This document shows positions 1 through 6,195 of a DNA stretch of 6,239 nt, piece by piece. Under the pieces are notes generated by a model that did not search any database, was not told the origin of the DNA, and saw nothing but the letters and a program-made list of their open reading frames with translations. A program made the position numbers and the translations under genes. Source of the DNA: Chloroflexota bacterium (GTDB taxonomy: Bacteria; Chloroflexota; Dehalococcoidia; UBA1151; UBA1328); NCBI GenBank assembly GCA_002687335.1, contig NYZY01000036.1, positions 3,000-9,238 on the forward strand. Reading direction: 5' to 3'. Every line of letters starts with the position of its first letter. Position 1 is the first letter of the stretch.

Positions 1-1
1 G

Positions 2-277
2 TTGATCGCTGCTGAAGTTTTTGAAACATTAATACATTCAGTTGATAGGCATTATTCCTATATTTTGTCGGGTGGGACTGTGCTGCCTGCCTGGCGTGAG
101 AAGCTGACCACATTAGGTCGAGAAGTAACTGTTGCCCATGGTAAACCTGGGCCTTTGCCTGAATTGAATGGCTTGGCAACGGATGTCGATTCACTTGGCA
201 GGCTGATAGTCCGAGACGAAAATCAAAGGGATTGGCCAGTATCTTCGGGTGAAGTTACGATCCGTGAAATAAAATGA
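2..277 (+). CDS. birA: Biotin-[acetyl-CoA-carboxylase] ligase, C-terminal part (5' end outside window)
   Basis: This is the end of a biotin-protein ligase, which activates biotin with ATP and joins it to the biotin carrier protein of acetyl-CoA carboxylase. Only the last ~91 residues are visible and the frame is open to the window edge, so the real start lies upstream; the TTG at 2 should not be read as a start. The visible part covers the end of the catalytic domain and the small SH3-like C-terminal domain. It shows a W31 followed by TLGREV (fragment residues 37-42), then GLATDVDSLGRLIV (57-70), the usual 'G-x-A-x-D-[IV]-D-x-x-G-x-L' pattern, and SGEVTIR (82-88) near the end. Whether the protein also has an N-terminal DNA-binding domain, as repressor-type BirA does, cannot be seen. 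The stop overlaps the ATG of the next gene (ATGA, 274-277), so the two are probably translationally coupled. The family call rests on motif recognition. Confidence 0.82.
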   Translation: MIAAEVFETLIHSVDRHYSYILSGGTVLPAWREKLTTLGREVTVAHGKPGPLPELNGLATDVDSLGRLIVRDENQRDWPVSSGEVTIREIK

Positions 278-560
278 TTCAAAGTGCCGATAAGTCGCGA
301 AAATCTGTCAAGATATCTGTGAGGCTTCAGCCTAAAGCCTCTAGGGAAGAAATAGGAAGTTGGGATGAAGACGGTACATTGGGGTACGTGTGAAAGAGCC
401 ACCCGTTGACGGAGCTGCTAATGCTGCACTACTTAGGTTGCTTGCGAAATGTTTGGGAATCTCTAAAGATGCAATTTCAATAATCCACGGTGTCGCTGGA
501 CGTAATAAGATACTAAAAGTCGAAGGTCTGTCTGTGGGACAAATCAAAAATCGCCTGTAG
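274..560 (+). pseudogene. yggU: DUF167 / YggU-family protein, one-base frameshift
   Basis: A small conserved protein of unknown function (DUF167, YggU family). The ATG at 274 gives SVKISVRLQPKASREEIGSW, matching the family's N-terminal 'v.v.V.PkAsr..I' strand, but the frame hits TGA at 391-393. The rest of the family continues one frame over from about 384: VRVKEPPVDGAANAALLRLL, with the hallmark 'PPVDGxAN', then a segment like 'LgIsKd.isIihG..gR.K.lkveGl', ending at TAG 558-560. One extra G in the GGGG run at 381-384 would join the two parts into a normal 95-residue protein. The missing base is either a sequencing or assembly error or a real recent mutation; the intact motifs on both sides favour an error or a very young lesion. 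A GTG at 390 could start a short C-terminal piece. It overlaps birA by 4 nt and the convergent yggT by 17 nt. In several bacteria yggU sits beside yggT and proC, so the neighbourhood is familiar although the orientation differs. Confidence 0.78.
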
Positions 561-807
561 CTCCGGTAAGCTGGCGTGAGATCCAAAATAATATCAGTAT
601 CACTATCATAGGACTGATATCTATCATTCCGATCCGGGGTATGAAACGTGAAGCAGGGACCATGATCGGGTCAGTGATTTGGTATAGCAATTGAACGATT
701 GGGTGACGTCGGGCATCAGGAAACCAAGAAGTCAATGCTCTGGCAACGATCAGGTATCCATAAATTCTGAGTAGCCAACCGATATATGCAAGTAGTTCAT
801 TACTCAC
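544..807 (-). CDS. yggT: YggT-family integral membrane protein
   Basis: A small membrane protein of the YggT family (87 aa). The N-terminal hydrophobic segment (about residues 5-24) runs into VARALTSWFP (21-30), the family's 'aRallSWfp' signature. It is followed by LYQITDPIMVPASRFIP (41-57), like the conserved 'ly.lTdPil.P.R.iiP', then DISPMIVILILFW (63-75), which begins the second membrane segment. The molecular role is not well defined; some relatives are linked to osmotic or ion homeostasis or to cell-envelope organisation, and nothing here settles it. The start is GTG at 805-807, chosen because it overlaps the proC stop as GTGA and no ATG lies in frame nearby, so translation is probably coupled to proC. 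The length is normal for a single-repeat YggT. Its 3' end overlaps the convergent DUF167 gene by 17 nt, leaving no room for a terminator between them. Confidence 0.88.
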   Translation of the reverse strand: MSNELLAYIGWLLRIYGYLIVARALTSWFPDARRHPIVQLLYQITDPIMVPASRFIPRIGMIDISPMIVILILFWISRQLTGATGDF

Positions 808-1604
808 TTGCCGCCAGCCAGATCTTCGCCTCGTTCGAAAGCCGCTCTTACAGCGTCGGCGATTATTCCCCTGAAACCACCGTTTTCAAGTGATGCCAGA
901 CCCGCAGCGGTGGTTCCCCCAGGGGAGGTAACCATGTTTCGTAGCTCGGCGGGGTGCTGACCTGATTCGCGTTGGAGAGCAGCACTGCCGAGAACTGTCT
1001 GCGATGCTAGATCACGTGCTGTTTGAACAGGGAGCCCCAACTCGACACCAGCATCGGTTAATGCCTCGATAAATACGAATACATATCCTGGCCCACTTCC
1101 GCTTAGCGCCGTTGCTATGTCGATGTGCTTCTCATCGCTAAATCTTATTTCATCTCCGATCGCCTCGAGCATAGTCCTGACAAAATCAAGCGTAGGTCGG
1201 TCAACTTCTTTTGAGGCCGTCCATGCAGAAATACCTTGGCGGATTTGGGCGGGGGTGTTTGGCATAACTCGAATCAGTTTCTTGTGCTCAAGCTTTAAGC
1301 CAATGGTATGTATCTTTACGCCCGCCATAATTGACAGTACTGTCTGGCCTTCGGAAAGACTGCTTTTCAAGTCTGCTTGTATCGCATCAAGCTGTTGTGG
1401 TTTGACTGCAATTACGACAATGTCGGCTCCTGATACCGCATCCTTGTTGCTCGAGGTTGTTTTGACCTTGAGATCGTCTTGGAGTGATTTGCGCTGAATT
1501 TCAAGAGGTTCTCCGACAATGACGTCGGCGTTAATACCGGCGTTTTTTAAACCAGCGATGATGGCTCTTGCCATTACTCCGCCACCAATAAATGCTAATC
1601 GCAT
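804..1604 (-). CDS. proC: Pyrroline-5-carboxylate reductase
   Basis: Catalyses the last step of proline synthesis, NAD(P)H-dependent reduction of 1-pyrroline-5-carboxylate to L-proline, in the cytoplasm. The 266-aa product has the expected length. The N-terminal Rossmann fold opens with FIGGGVMARAI (5-15), the dinucleotide-binding glycine loop. AVKPQ (66-70) and MPNTPA (114-119) are the conserved cofactor- and substrate-side loops. SGSGPGYVF (168-176) starts the C-terminal helical dimerisation domain, and PAELRNMVTSPGGTTAAGL (218-236) matches the P5CR signature. The ATG at 1602-1604 gives the usual 'M-x-x-x-F-I-G-G-G' start. No clear Shine-Dalgarno sequence is seen, the nearest being a weak GATGG about 10 nt upstream. 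yggT follows with a 4-nt overlap, forming a two-gene unit. A probable promoter with an operator-like inverted repeat lies upstream at 1654-1713. All key motifs are intact. Confidence 0.97.
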   Translation of the reverse strand: MRLAFIGGGVMARAIIAGLKNAGINADVIVGEPLEIQRKSLQDDLKVKTTSSNKDAVSGADIVVIAVKPQQLDAIQADLKSSLSEGQTVLSIMAGVKIHTIGLKLEHKKLIRVMPNTPAQIRQGISAWTASKEVDRPTLDFVRTMLEAIGDEIRFSDEKHIDIATALSGSGPGYVFVFIEALTDAGVELGLPVQTARDLASQTVLGSAALQRESGQHPAELRNMVTSPGGTTAAGLASLENGGFRGIIADAVRAAFERGEDLAGGK

Positions 1605-1653
1605 GTTAAAAAGCCATCTTTACTTTGCGCTGTGTACCTGATGTTAAAATTAC

Positions 1654-1678
1654 ATGGGGTCAAGTCAAGTTGACCCAT
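1654..1678. repeat. Inverted repeat at the predicted proC transcription start (operator or leader hairpin)
   Basis: On the + strand the left arm ATGGGGTCAA (1654-1663) pairs with TTGACCCAT (1670-1678), giving nine pairs with one bulged G and a 6-nt centre. It begins about 7 nt downstream of the TATAAT hexamer at 1685-1690 as read on the - strand, so it covers roughly +1 to +25 of a proC-yggT transcript. That position suits a repressor site or a hairpin at the mRNA 5' end. It could instead terminate pdxA transcripts coming from the right, but the stem is not GC-rich and is followed only by GTAATTTTAAC, a poor U tract. Confidence 0.45.
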
Positions 1679-1684
1679 ATTCAG

Positions 1685-1713
1685 ATTATACGTCTACCCG
1701 TCGGTGGAGTTAG
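1685..1713 (-). promoter_or_regulatory. Probable sigma-70-type promoter for proC-yggT
   Basis: Read on the - strand there is a perfect TATAAT at 1690-1685. The hexamer 17 bp upstream (CTAACT, 1713-1708) is a poor -35, so the call rests on the -10 and its location in a 139-nt gap upstream of proC. The predicted start near 1678 gives a leader of about 74 nt. A 10-bp palindrome, CAGAATTCTG (1726-1735), lies just upstream. Confidence 0.5.
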
Positions 1714-1743
1714 TTAGAAATGAACCAGAATTCTGCTGTCTGA

Positions 1744-2751
1744 TCAGGTATGAAGGCCTCTACGTGATGCCAGCGAGGCTCCAAGTTTGAGAGCCTCAAT
1801 CATACTGGTCTCATCCGCAATGCCTTTTCCTGCTATATCGAACGCCGTTCCGTGATCGACGGAGGTGCGCAGAAAAGGCAGCCCTAGATTGACTGTTACA
1901 GACTCTTCCGCTCCATAAACCTTGATGGCGATATGGCCTTGATCGTGGTACATAACTAAAACGACGTCATGTTTGCCATTAGCGGCTTGATTGAAAATTG
2001 TGTCTGCAGGGTGTGGTCCGGTTACGTTTAATCCTTTTTCGCTCGCGATCTTGATAGCTGGTGATATTTCCCGTGCTTCCTCGTCGCCGATCAAACCGTT
2101 GTCCGAGGCGTGAGGATTGAGGGCTGCAACGGCTATGCGGGGATTTTTAAAACCCCAGTCTTTAAATTTTTCATGTGTTAGTTGCAATGCTGTGATGATG
2201 TTTTCGGTTGTAACGTATTTGCAGGCCTCTATTAGCGATTTGTGCGTTGATAGATGCATGCATCGCAATGGCCCGCTGACTAACATTGTGGCTACGTAAT
2301 TTGATTTTGAAAGGCGTTTGAACACTTCCATATGTCCGGTGTCTGTACTTCCGCCCATAAACCACGACTCTTTATTTACGGGTGCGGTTACCATGCCTGC
2401 TACTTGTCCCGACATGCACATTTTCGCTGCTTCTTCAACCCACAGATGTGATGCAGATCCAGATCCAGCATCATGCTTGCCTGTTGGAAATTTGGTTCCT
2501 TCCCAATCGCCAGGCGAAATCACTTCAATCAATCCTGGTTTTGCTTTGACGTCTGAAGTAGAACTTACTTCAATTACTGTGTCTGGAGAGTTGATGTCAT
2601 TGAGTGCTTTTTGTACGCAAAAAGCTGATCCGATCAATACAGGTTGTATCAACGCGTAGATAGAGCGATTTTGGAGCGATTTTGCTACGACTTCAGGCCC
2701 TATGCCCGAGGGGTCGCCGATAGTTACTGCCAGTAGAGGTTTGTCTGTCAT
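1744..2751 (-). CDS. pdxA: PdxA-family 4-phosphohydroxy-acid dehydrogenase (PdxA or PdxA2-like)
   Basis: A 335-aa member of the PdxA family. Classical PdxA oxidises 4-phosphohydroxy-L-threonine in vitamin B6 synthesis; PdxA2 paralogues oxidise 4-phospho-D-threonate or D-erythronate in sugar-acid breakdown. The start AVTIGDPSGIGPE (8-20) is the family N-terminus. The three metal-ligand histidines are present: H170 (STHKSL), H214 (LNPHA) and H269 (MYHDQGH). Substrate-contact equivalents K277, N288 and R295 (LPFLRTSVDHGTA) are also intact. In the 'GHTE' motif the Thr is replaced: the protein reads TGHMEVF with M141. MLVSGPLRCMHLSTHKSL and MYHDQGHIAIK resemble the PdxA2 branch more than E. coli PdxA, so the B6 role is not certain. 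The ATG at 2749-2751 gives the standard N-terminus, without a clear Shine-Dalgarno sequence. It stands alone, with 204 nt to nrdJ upstream and 139 nt to proC downstream. I see no kinase or sugar-acid gene nearby that would confirm the PdxA2 role. Confidence 0.9.
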   Translation of the reverse strand: MTDKPLLAVTIGDPSGIGPEVVAKSLQNRSIYALIQPVLIGSAFCVQKALNDINSPDTVIEVSSTSDVKAKPGLIEVISPGDWEGTKFPTGKHDAGSGSASHLWVEEAAKMCMSGQVAGMVTAPVNKESWFMGGSTDTGHMEVFKRLSKSNYVATMLVSGPLRCMHLSTHKSLIEACKYVTTENIITALQLTHEKFKDWGFKNPRIAVAALNPHASDNGLIGDEEAREISPAIKIASEKGLNVTGPHPADTIFNQAANGKHDVVLVMYHDQGHIAIKVYGAEESVTVNLGLPFLRTSVDHGTAFDIAGKGIADETSMIEALKLGASLASRRGLHT

Positions 2752-2810
2752 ATACCGAGATTTGGACCGCCATTACGGATAAGTATCGAACACATCGTGG
2801 AAGGTTATGC

Positions 2811-2913
2811 GTCACAGATATAAATTGATATTTAACCTTAACTCATTCATGTAAATCAAGAAGTAGTGTAGGTCACAGATGTTGTTGAACCTGTGAGATT
2901 AATCCTTAACTCA
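2811..2913. repeat. Duplicated two-part sequence element upstream of pdxA
   Basis: Two sequence blocks each occur twice in the same order. GTCACAGAT is at 2811-2819 and 2872-2880. A 19-nt block ending CCTTAACTCA is at 2827-2845 and 2895-2913 (16 of 19 identical, the last 10 bases perfect). The offset is 61 bp for the first block and 68 bp for the second, so the spacing within the unit has changed by 7 bp. The second copy also forms an inverted repeat, TCACAG (2873-2878) with CTGTGA (2891-2896). Position upstream of pdxA suggests paired protein-binding sites or an old local duplication. I recognise no known regulator. A weak promoter on the - strand is possible here (TTGATT, 18 bp, TTAAAT). 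Confidence 0.5.
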
Positions 2914-2926
2914 GGCTGTAAGGATT
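2901..2926 (-). terminator. Hairpin downstream of nrdJ (possible weak terminator)
   Basis: AATCCTTA (2901-2908) and TAAGGATT (2919-2926) form a perfect 8-bp stem around a 10-nt loop, starting about 30 nt after the nrdJ stop on the - strand. The stem is AT-rich and no run of T follows, so it is not a classical intrinsic terminator. It may protect the mRNA 3' end or be part of the repeated element that overlaps it. Confidence 0.3.
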
Positions 2927-2955
2927 GCTTGATCTGACATGTATTGCTTGCTTAC

Positions 2956-5394
2956 TCAACATTTGCTGTATCCACAAGAGAAGCATTTGAGACAACCTTC
3001 CACGTGCGCAACAGCCGATGAACATTCAGGGCATAAGTCTGCTGCGGACGTTCCAACGGGAACAGTTACTTTTGTTTGTTGTTCGATCACTTGTATTGGT
3101 TGTGCTGTAGGCATCCCGAGTTCTTTCGGCGATGGAGGATCAAACATCCCAGCCTGACTGGATTCACGGTCGTTTAGTTCTTCCTGGGCCGGGAGGGCAG
3201 TTGATTCTCGGTTGATTCGATCGAGAACTGATGCGATAGCGTCTGGCACTGATCGAATCATTTCTCCTTCATCCCATGCAGGGACATCTGTGATGCCTCG
3301 TAGTTGCTCGGAAACATCGACAGGATTGATCCCAGATCTAAGGGCAAGTGACGCCATGCGAGAAACCGCCTCTGCCATTGCTGCATCGTTACCCCCGGCT
3401 TTACCATGGGTTGCGAATACTTCGAACGGTCTATTGTCGTTTGCCATGTTGACGGTTACAAACAAATTTCCTCGACCTGTACGTACTCTTCGGGTTATTC
3501 CGTTGAGCATCGCTGGTCGCTCGGAGGGAGTGATGTATTGTGGAAGTCCTTCATCTATGGCAGAACTTTCAAGATCCGTTTTGGCATCATCAGATGTTCC
3601 TGCGGTGAGGACTTCTTTTTCTCGCGAACCGGCCCGATATACCGTTATGCCTTTACAACGAGTTTCCCACGCTAATAGGTAAGCGTCTTCAACATCTTCC
3701 ACCGTTGCCTCATTTGGGAAGTTGATTGTTTTGGAGATTCCGGCGTCGGTACTCTCTTGGAAGGCGGCTTGCATAAGAACATGATCACGTGGCGAAATAT
3801 CCGACGCAACGTGGAATAGGCGTTTGATATCGTCAGGTACGTCTTCTCGATCTTGCAACGATCCCCCATTTGACAGGTGTTCGAGCAGATCATCACTGTA
3901 AAACCCGCGTTCTTTAGAAATTCGTTCGAAATTTTTATCGACGTAATAGAGAGTTTGTCCTTCAAGGATGTTTTGCTTGCGGAAAGCTAGAGAGAAGATT
4001 GGCTCAATGCCACTTGACGCACCCGCGATCATAGAAATTGTTCCCGTTGGAGCCACAGTTAATCGACAGGCGTTTCTGTATGGCTTATCACCTCGTTGAG
4101 CTGCTTCGGAGTCATGCCAGGCAGGGAATGCTCCGCGTTCTTCTGCCAATGCTAGAGATTCTGCATCGGCGTTGTCTCGTATGAACGCCATCAGTTTACG
4201 TCCAAGCTCAACGGCCTCTTCGGTGTCATAAGGAATGCCTAATTGAACAAGCATGTCTGCGAATCCCATTAGGCCCAAGCCTAATTTACGAGTGGCATGA
4301 GTCATCGACTCAATCGCTTCAACTGCATATTTGTTGGCGTCTATAACGTTATCGAGCATGCGAGTTGCAAGTCGGACTGTTTGAGCAAGCCGGTCCCAAT
4401 TGATTTGGGTTACACCGTTTTTGTCTCCCTCAATGAACTTTGCAACATCAATTGAACCGAGGTTGCAAGATTCATTAGGCAATAATGGCTGTTCGCCACA
4501 TGGGTTGGTTGCGGTGATACGCCCTAGGTGTATTACCGGGCTGTTACGATTGACTTCATCCAAGAAGATCATACCGGGTTCACCGTTCCGCCATGCTCCT
4601 TGTACGATTTTGCTGAAGACTTCACGGGCGTCGAGTCGGTCGATTTCGGACATCTTGCTTTCTGGGTCAGAAGGATCAGAAAGCGCGCGGAGTGGATATG
4701 TTGTTCCGTCCTTTACCGCTTGCATGAACTCATCCGATGCACCGACGGAAATGTTGAAGTTGTGAATTTCACCTTCAACCTGTTTACAGTCAATGAATTC
4801 CAGAATATCTGGGTGGTGTACATCCATAACCGCCATATTGGCACCGTCTCGCTTACCCCCTTGTGTAACCAGGGTAGAAACAGATGACAGGTGGCGAAGT
4901 ACCCCTATTGGACCGCAAGCCTTGCCGTGGGTCGTAGCAATTCCGGCCCCCTTTGGCCTAAGTTCTGACAGTGCAAAACCTGTTCCTCCTCCAAATTTTT
5001 GGACCATTGCAGCATCATGTGCTGCTCCCATGATCCCCTCCATGCTGTCGCGAAGAGGGAGTACGAAACATGCTGAGAGTGTTCCTGCTCCTGTGCCCGC
5101 ATTCATCATTGTTGGTGAATTTGGGAGGTACTCTAAGCTTGCCATTGCCTGGAAGAAACCTTCTTCCAGTTGGGCTACCTCATCCGGTGTCTTTTCATAC
5201 TTGAATTCCGGTGAGGCCAGTGCCTTAGCTACCCTTCTAAACATGCCAGCAGGAGTTTCGATAATTTCACCTGCTTCGTTTTTTTGTAAATAACGCTTTT
5301 CTAAAACTACGTCAGCATTTTCTGAAATTACGGCTGGAATAAATTCTGTTGCGGTGCCGTTGGTGTTCACTGGTTTGTCGTGCGTGGTAGTCAT
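2956..5394 (-). CDS. nrdJ: Adenosylcobalamin-dependent (class II) ribonucleoside-diphosphate reductase
   Basis: Reduces ribonucleotides to deoxyribonucleotides for DNA synthesis, using coenzyme B12 to generate a thiyl radical, so no oxygen or second subunit is needed. The 812-aa protein begins at the conserved VLEKRYL segment (30-36) with no N-terminal ATP-cone, so it lacks the usual dATP-inhibition site. The barrel carries [11 protein letters not shown] (90-100), the redox Cys C109 (TLSACF), then [18 protein letters not shown] (297-314), where N297, C299 (thiyl radical), E301 and C310 (redox partner of C109) match the Thermotoga-type arrangement. APTGTIS (448-454) is the phosphate-binding loop. 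A TSCPD-type domain spans about 625-725. The tail holds a Cys cluster, C788, C791, C801, C804, C807 and C812, typical of the thiol-relay or metal-binding end. The ATG at 5392-5394 leaves 92 nt to nrdR upstream and gives a polar, variable 25-residue lead-in; the Shine-Dalgarno sequence is weak (AAGAAG about 14 nt upstream). It is probably cotranscribed with nrdR. Confidence 0.97.
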   Translation of the reverse strand: MTTTHDKPVNTNGTATEFIPAVISENADVVLEKRYLQKNEAGEIIETPAGMFRRVAKALASPEFKYEKTPDEVAQLEEGFFQAMASLEYLPNSPTMMNAGTGAGTLSACFVLPLRDSMEGIMGAAHDAAMVQKFGGGTGFALSELRPKGAGIATTHGKACGPIGVLRHLSSVSTLVTQGGKRDGANMAVMDVHHPDILEFIDCKQVEGEIHNFNISVGASDEFMQAVKDGTTYPLRALSDPSDPESKMSEIDRLDAREVFSKIVQGAWRNGEPGMIFLDEVNRNSPVIHLGRITATNPCGEQPLLPNESCNLGSIDVAKFIEGDKNGVTQINWDRLAQTVRLATRMLDNVIDANKYAVEAIESMTHATRKLGLGLMGFADMLVQLGIPYDTEEAVELGRKLMAFIRDNADAESLALAEERGAFPAWHDSEAAQRGDKPYRNACRLTVAPTGTISMIAGASSGIEPIFSLAFRKQNILEGQTLYYVDKNFERISKERGFYSDDLLEHLSNGGSLQDREDVPDDIKRLFHVASDISPRDHVLMQAAFQESTDAGISKTINFPNEATVEDVEDAYLLAWETRCKGITVYRAGSREKEVLTAGTSDDAKTDLESSAIDEGLPQYITPSERPAMLNGITRRVRTGRGNLFVTVNMANDNRPFEVFATHGKAGGNDAAMAEAVSRMASLALRSGINPVDVSEQLRGITDVPAWDEGEMIRSVPDAIASVLDRINRESTALPAQEELNDRESSQAGMFDPPSPKELGMPTAQPIQVIEQQTKVTVPVGTSAADLCPECSSAVAHVEGCLKCFSCGYSKC

Positions 5395-5486
5395 TGATTA
5401 TTCGATCTTCTTTTCTTGGACTTAAGGATGTTTGTATTTTGTCGCTTTATTAGGAGTTTCGTGGGTTTTACCGAACACCGAAGCCA

Positions 5487-6029
5487 TTAGGTATGCTTCG
5501 CCATTCGCCGCCGATTTCGTTGTGCCAAACGTGGAACATCATCTTCTATGAGTCGTAATTGGCTTTTGGTTCCATTGTTAGATTCAGGATGGGTTAGCGC
5601 CTCTACTTCTTTTGTAAAGGAATCAACATCTTTGAAATCTCGATATACCGATGCGAACCTAATGTATGCAACCCTGTCCAATATCTTTAATCGTTCAACA
5701 CACATCTCACCAAGCACACGAGCCTCAATTTCAACTTTTGATAACTTGTGCAACTCGTTTTCTATATCGACAACGATCTTAGAAATGGCTCCGATTTCCA
5801 GTGGGCGTTTGGCACAGGCTGTCTGCAGTGATCTCGCAAGTTTGTCCCGTGAGAACGCTTCACGCCGCCCATCTCGCTTTGAGATCATAAGTGGCATGGA
5901 GTTAACCCGCTCATAAGTAGTAAAACGAAGTTCACAGCGAATACATTCTCGCCGTCTGCGTACACCATCTGTCGATTCTCGTGAATCGATTACGCGGGAT
6001 TCATTATTTCCACAGAACGGGCAATGCAT
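5487..6029 (-). CDS. nrdR: Transcriptional repressor NrdR
   Basis: A nucleotide-sensing repressor of ribonucleotide reductase genes. The N-terminal zinc ribbon uses C3, C6, C29 and C32 (MHCPFC ... RRRRECIRC), with the basic RRRR stretch and RFTTYERV (35-42) that follow in this family. The loop between the Cys pairs is two residues shorter than in E. coli NrdR (C31/C34). An ATP-cone domain follows at about 46-140: SKRDGRREAFSRDKL, then ACAKRP, and VAYIRFASVYRDF near the domain end. At 180 aa it is longer than the usual 150-160 because of a polar, basic tail of about 30 residues ending NRRRMAKHT. The ATG at 6027-6029 is fixed by the universal M-x-C-P-x-C start. It precedes nrdJ by 92 nt and follows a control region with NrdR-box-like sites, so it probably represses its own operon when dATP/ATP levels are high. 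Confidence 0.96.
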   Translation of the reverse strand: MHCPFCGNNESRVIDSRESTDGVRRRRECIRCELRFTTYERVNSMPLMISKRDGRREAFSRDKLARSLQTACAKRPLEIGAISKIVVDIENELHKLSKVEIEARVLGEMCVERLKILDRVAYIRFASVYRDFKDVDSFTKEVEALTHPESNNGTKSQLRLIEDDVPRLAQRNRRRMAKHT

Positions 6030-6053
6030 GAATTAAAAGCGCCTGTCATATTA

Positions 6054-6062
6054 TTGTCCACA
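6054..6062 (+). promoter_or_regulatory. DnaA-box-like sequence upstream of nrdR
   Basis: TTGTCCACA differs from the classical DnaA box TTATCCACA at one position and matches the form common in some high-GC Gram-positive bacteria. It lies 25 nt upstream of the nrdR start. DnaA is known to act on ribonucleotide reductase promoters in some bacteria, but a single 9-mer can occur by chance and no second box is seen nearby. Confidence 0.3.
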
Positions 6063-6169
6063 AACGCTAGGGTGGAACGAACCCAAAATCACAGCCGGTA
6101 ACCTGAGTCTTAGCAGGGAACCTAGGCGAAATGTTGAACACGGCACCGAGTGGCTGCGGACACAGCCAA

Positions 6170-6185
6170 CCACTACATTTAGTGG
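6170..6185. promoter_or_regulatory. NrdR box 1
   Basis: CCACTACATTTAGTGG compared with the published NrdR-box consensus acaCwAtATaTwGtgt matches all eight strongly conserved positions and 12 of 16 overall; the mismatches are at positions 1, 7, 10 and 16. It has perfect 6-bp arms (CCACTA/TAGTGG). It lies just downstream of the predicted promoter for nrdR-nrdJ, where a bound repressor would block transcription. nrdR being the first gene strongly supports the identification. Confidence 0.72.
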
Positions 6186-6195
6186 TGTCCATGGA

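Larger units (their letters stand above)
6030..6194 (-). other. Long 5' leader of nrdR-nrdJ with several potential hairpins
   Basis: If transcription starts just downstream of the promoter at 6196-6225, the nrdR mRNA has an untranslated leader of about 160 nt. It can form TGGCTG (6151-6156) with CAGCCA (6163-6168) around a 6-nt loop, and GGGT (6070-6073) with ACCC (6081-6084). GGTAACCT (6097-6104) is also an exact complement of AGGTTACC (6195-6202), but that partner overlaps the predicted -10, so the stem could form only in a transcript that starts further upstream. I recognise no known riboswitch class. A second promoter nearer nrdR is possible: AATAAT on the - strand around 6050-6055, without a good -35. 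Confidence 0.4.

Noticed and set aside
341..586. 81-codon - strand frame across the DUF167 gene and the yggT 3' end.
   Set aside because: It is opposite the DUF167 coding sequence, which shows clear family motifs on the + strand once the frameshift is allowed for.
1117..1497. 126-codon + strand frame opposite proC.
   Set aside because: It is antisense to an intact, well-conserved proC and its translation is low-complexity and motif-free.
2967..2978. GTATCCACA near the nrdJ 3' end resembles a DnaA box.
   Set aside because: It lies within codons for the conserved Cys-rich tail (CGYS), so the sequence is explained by protein coding.
3212..5293. Several long + strand open frames (for example 3212-3682, 4400-4765, 4528-4887 and 4793-5293) opposite nrdJ.
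   Set aside because: They are shadows of a fully conserved 812-aa enzyme with all catalytic motifs on the - strand, and none shows a protein-family pattern of its own.
6070..6084. GGGTGGAACGAACCC on the + strand looks like the T-box core 'GGGTGGNACCGCG'.
   Set aside because: The match stops after GGGTGGAAC, and there is no specifier stem, no antiterminator partner and no suitable downstream gene in the window.
6067..6192. A 41-codon open frame on the - strand in the nrdR leader, starting at ATG 6190-6192.
   Set aside because: It has no recognisable motif or Shine-Dalgarno sequence, its ATG falls on the predicted transcription start, and it overlaps the palindromic control sites. An open frame of this size is expected by chance.
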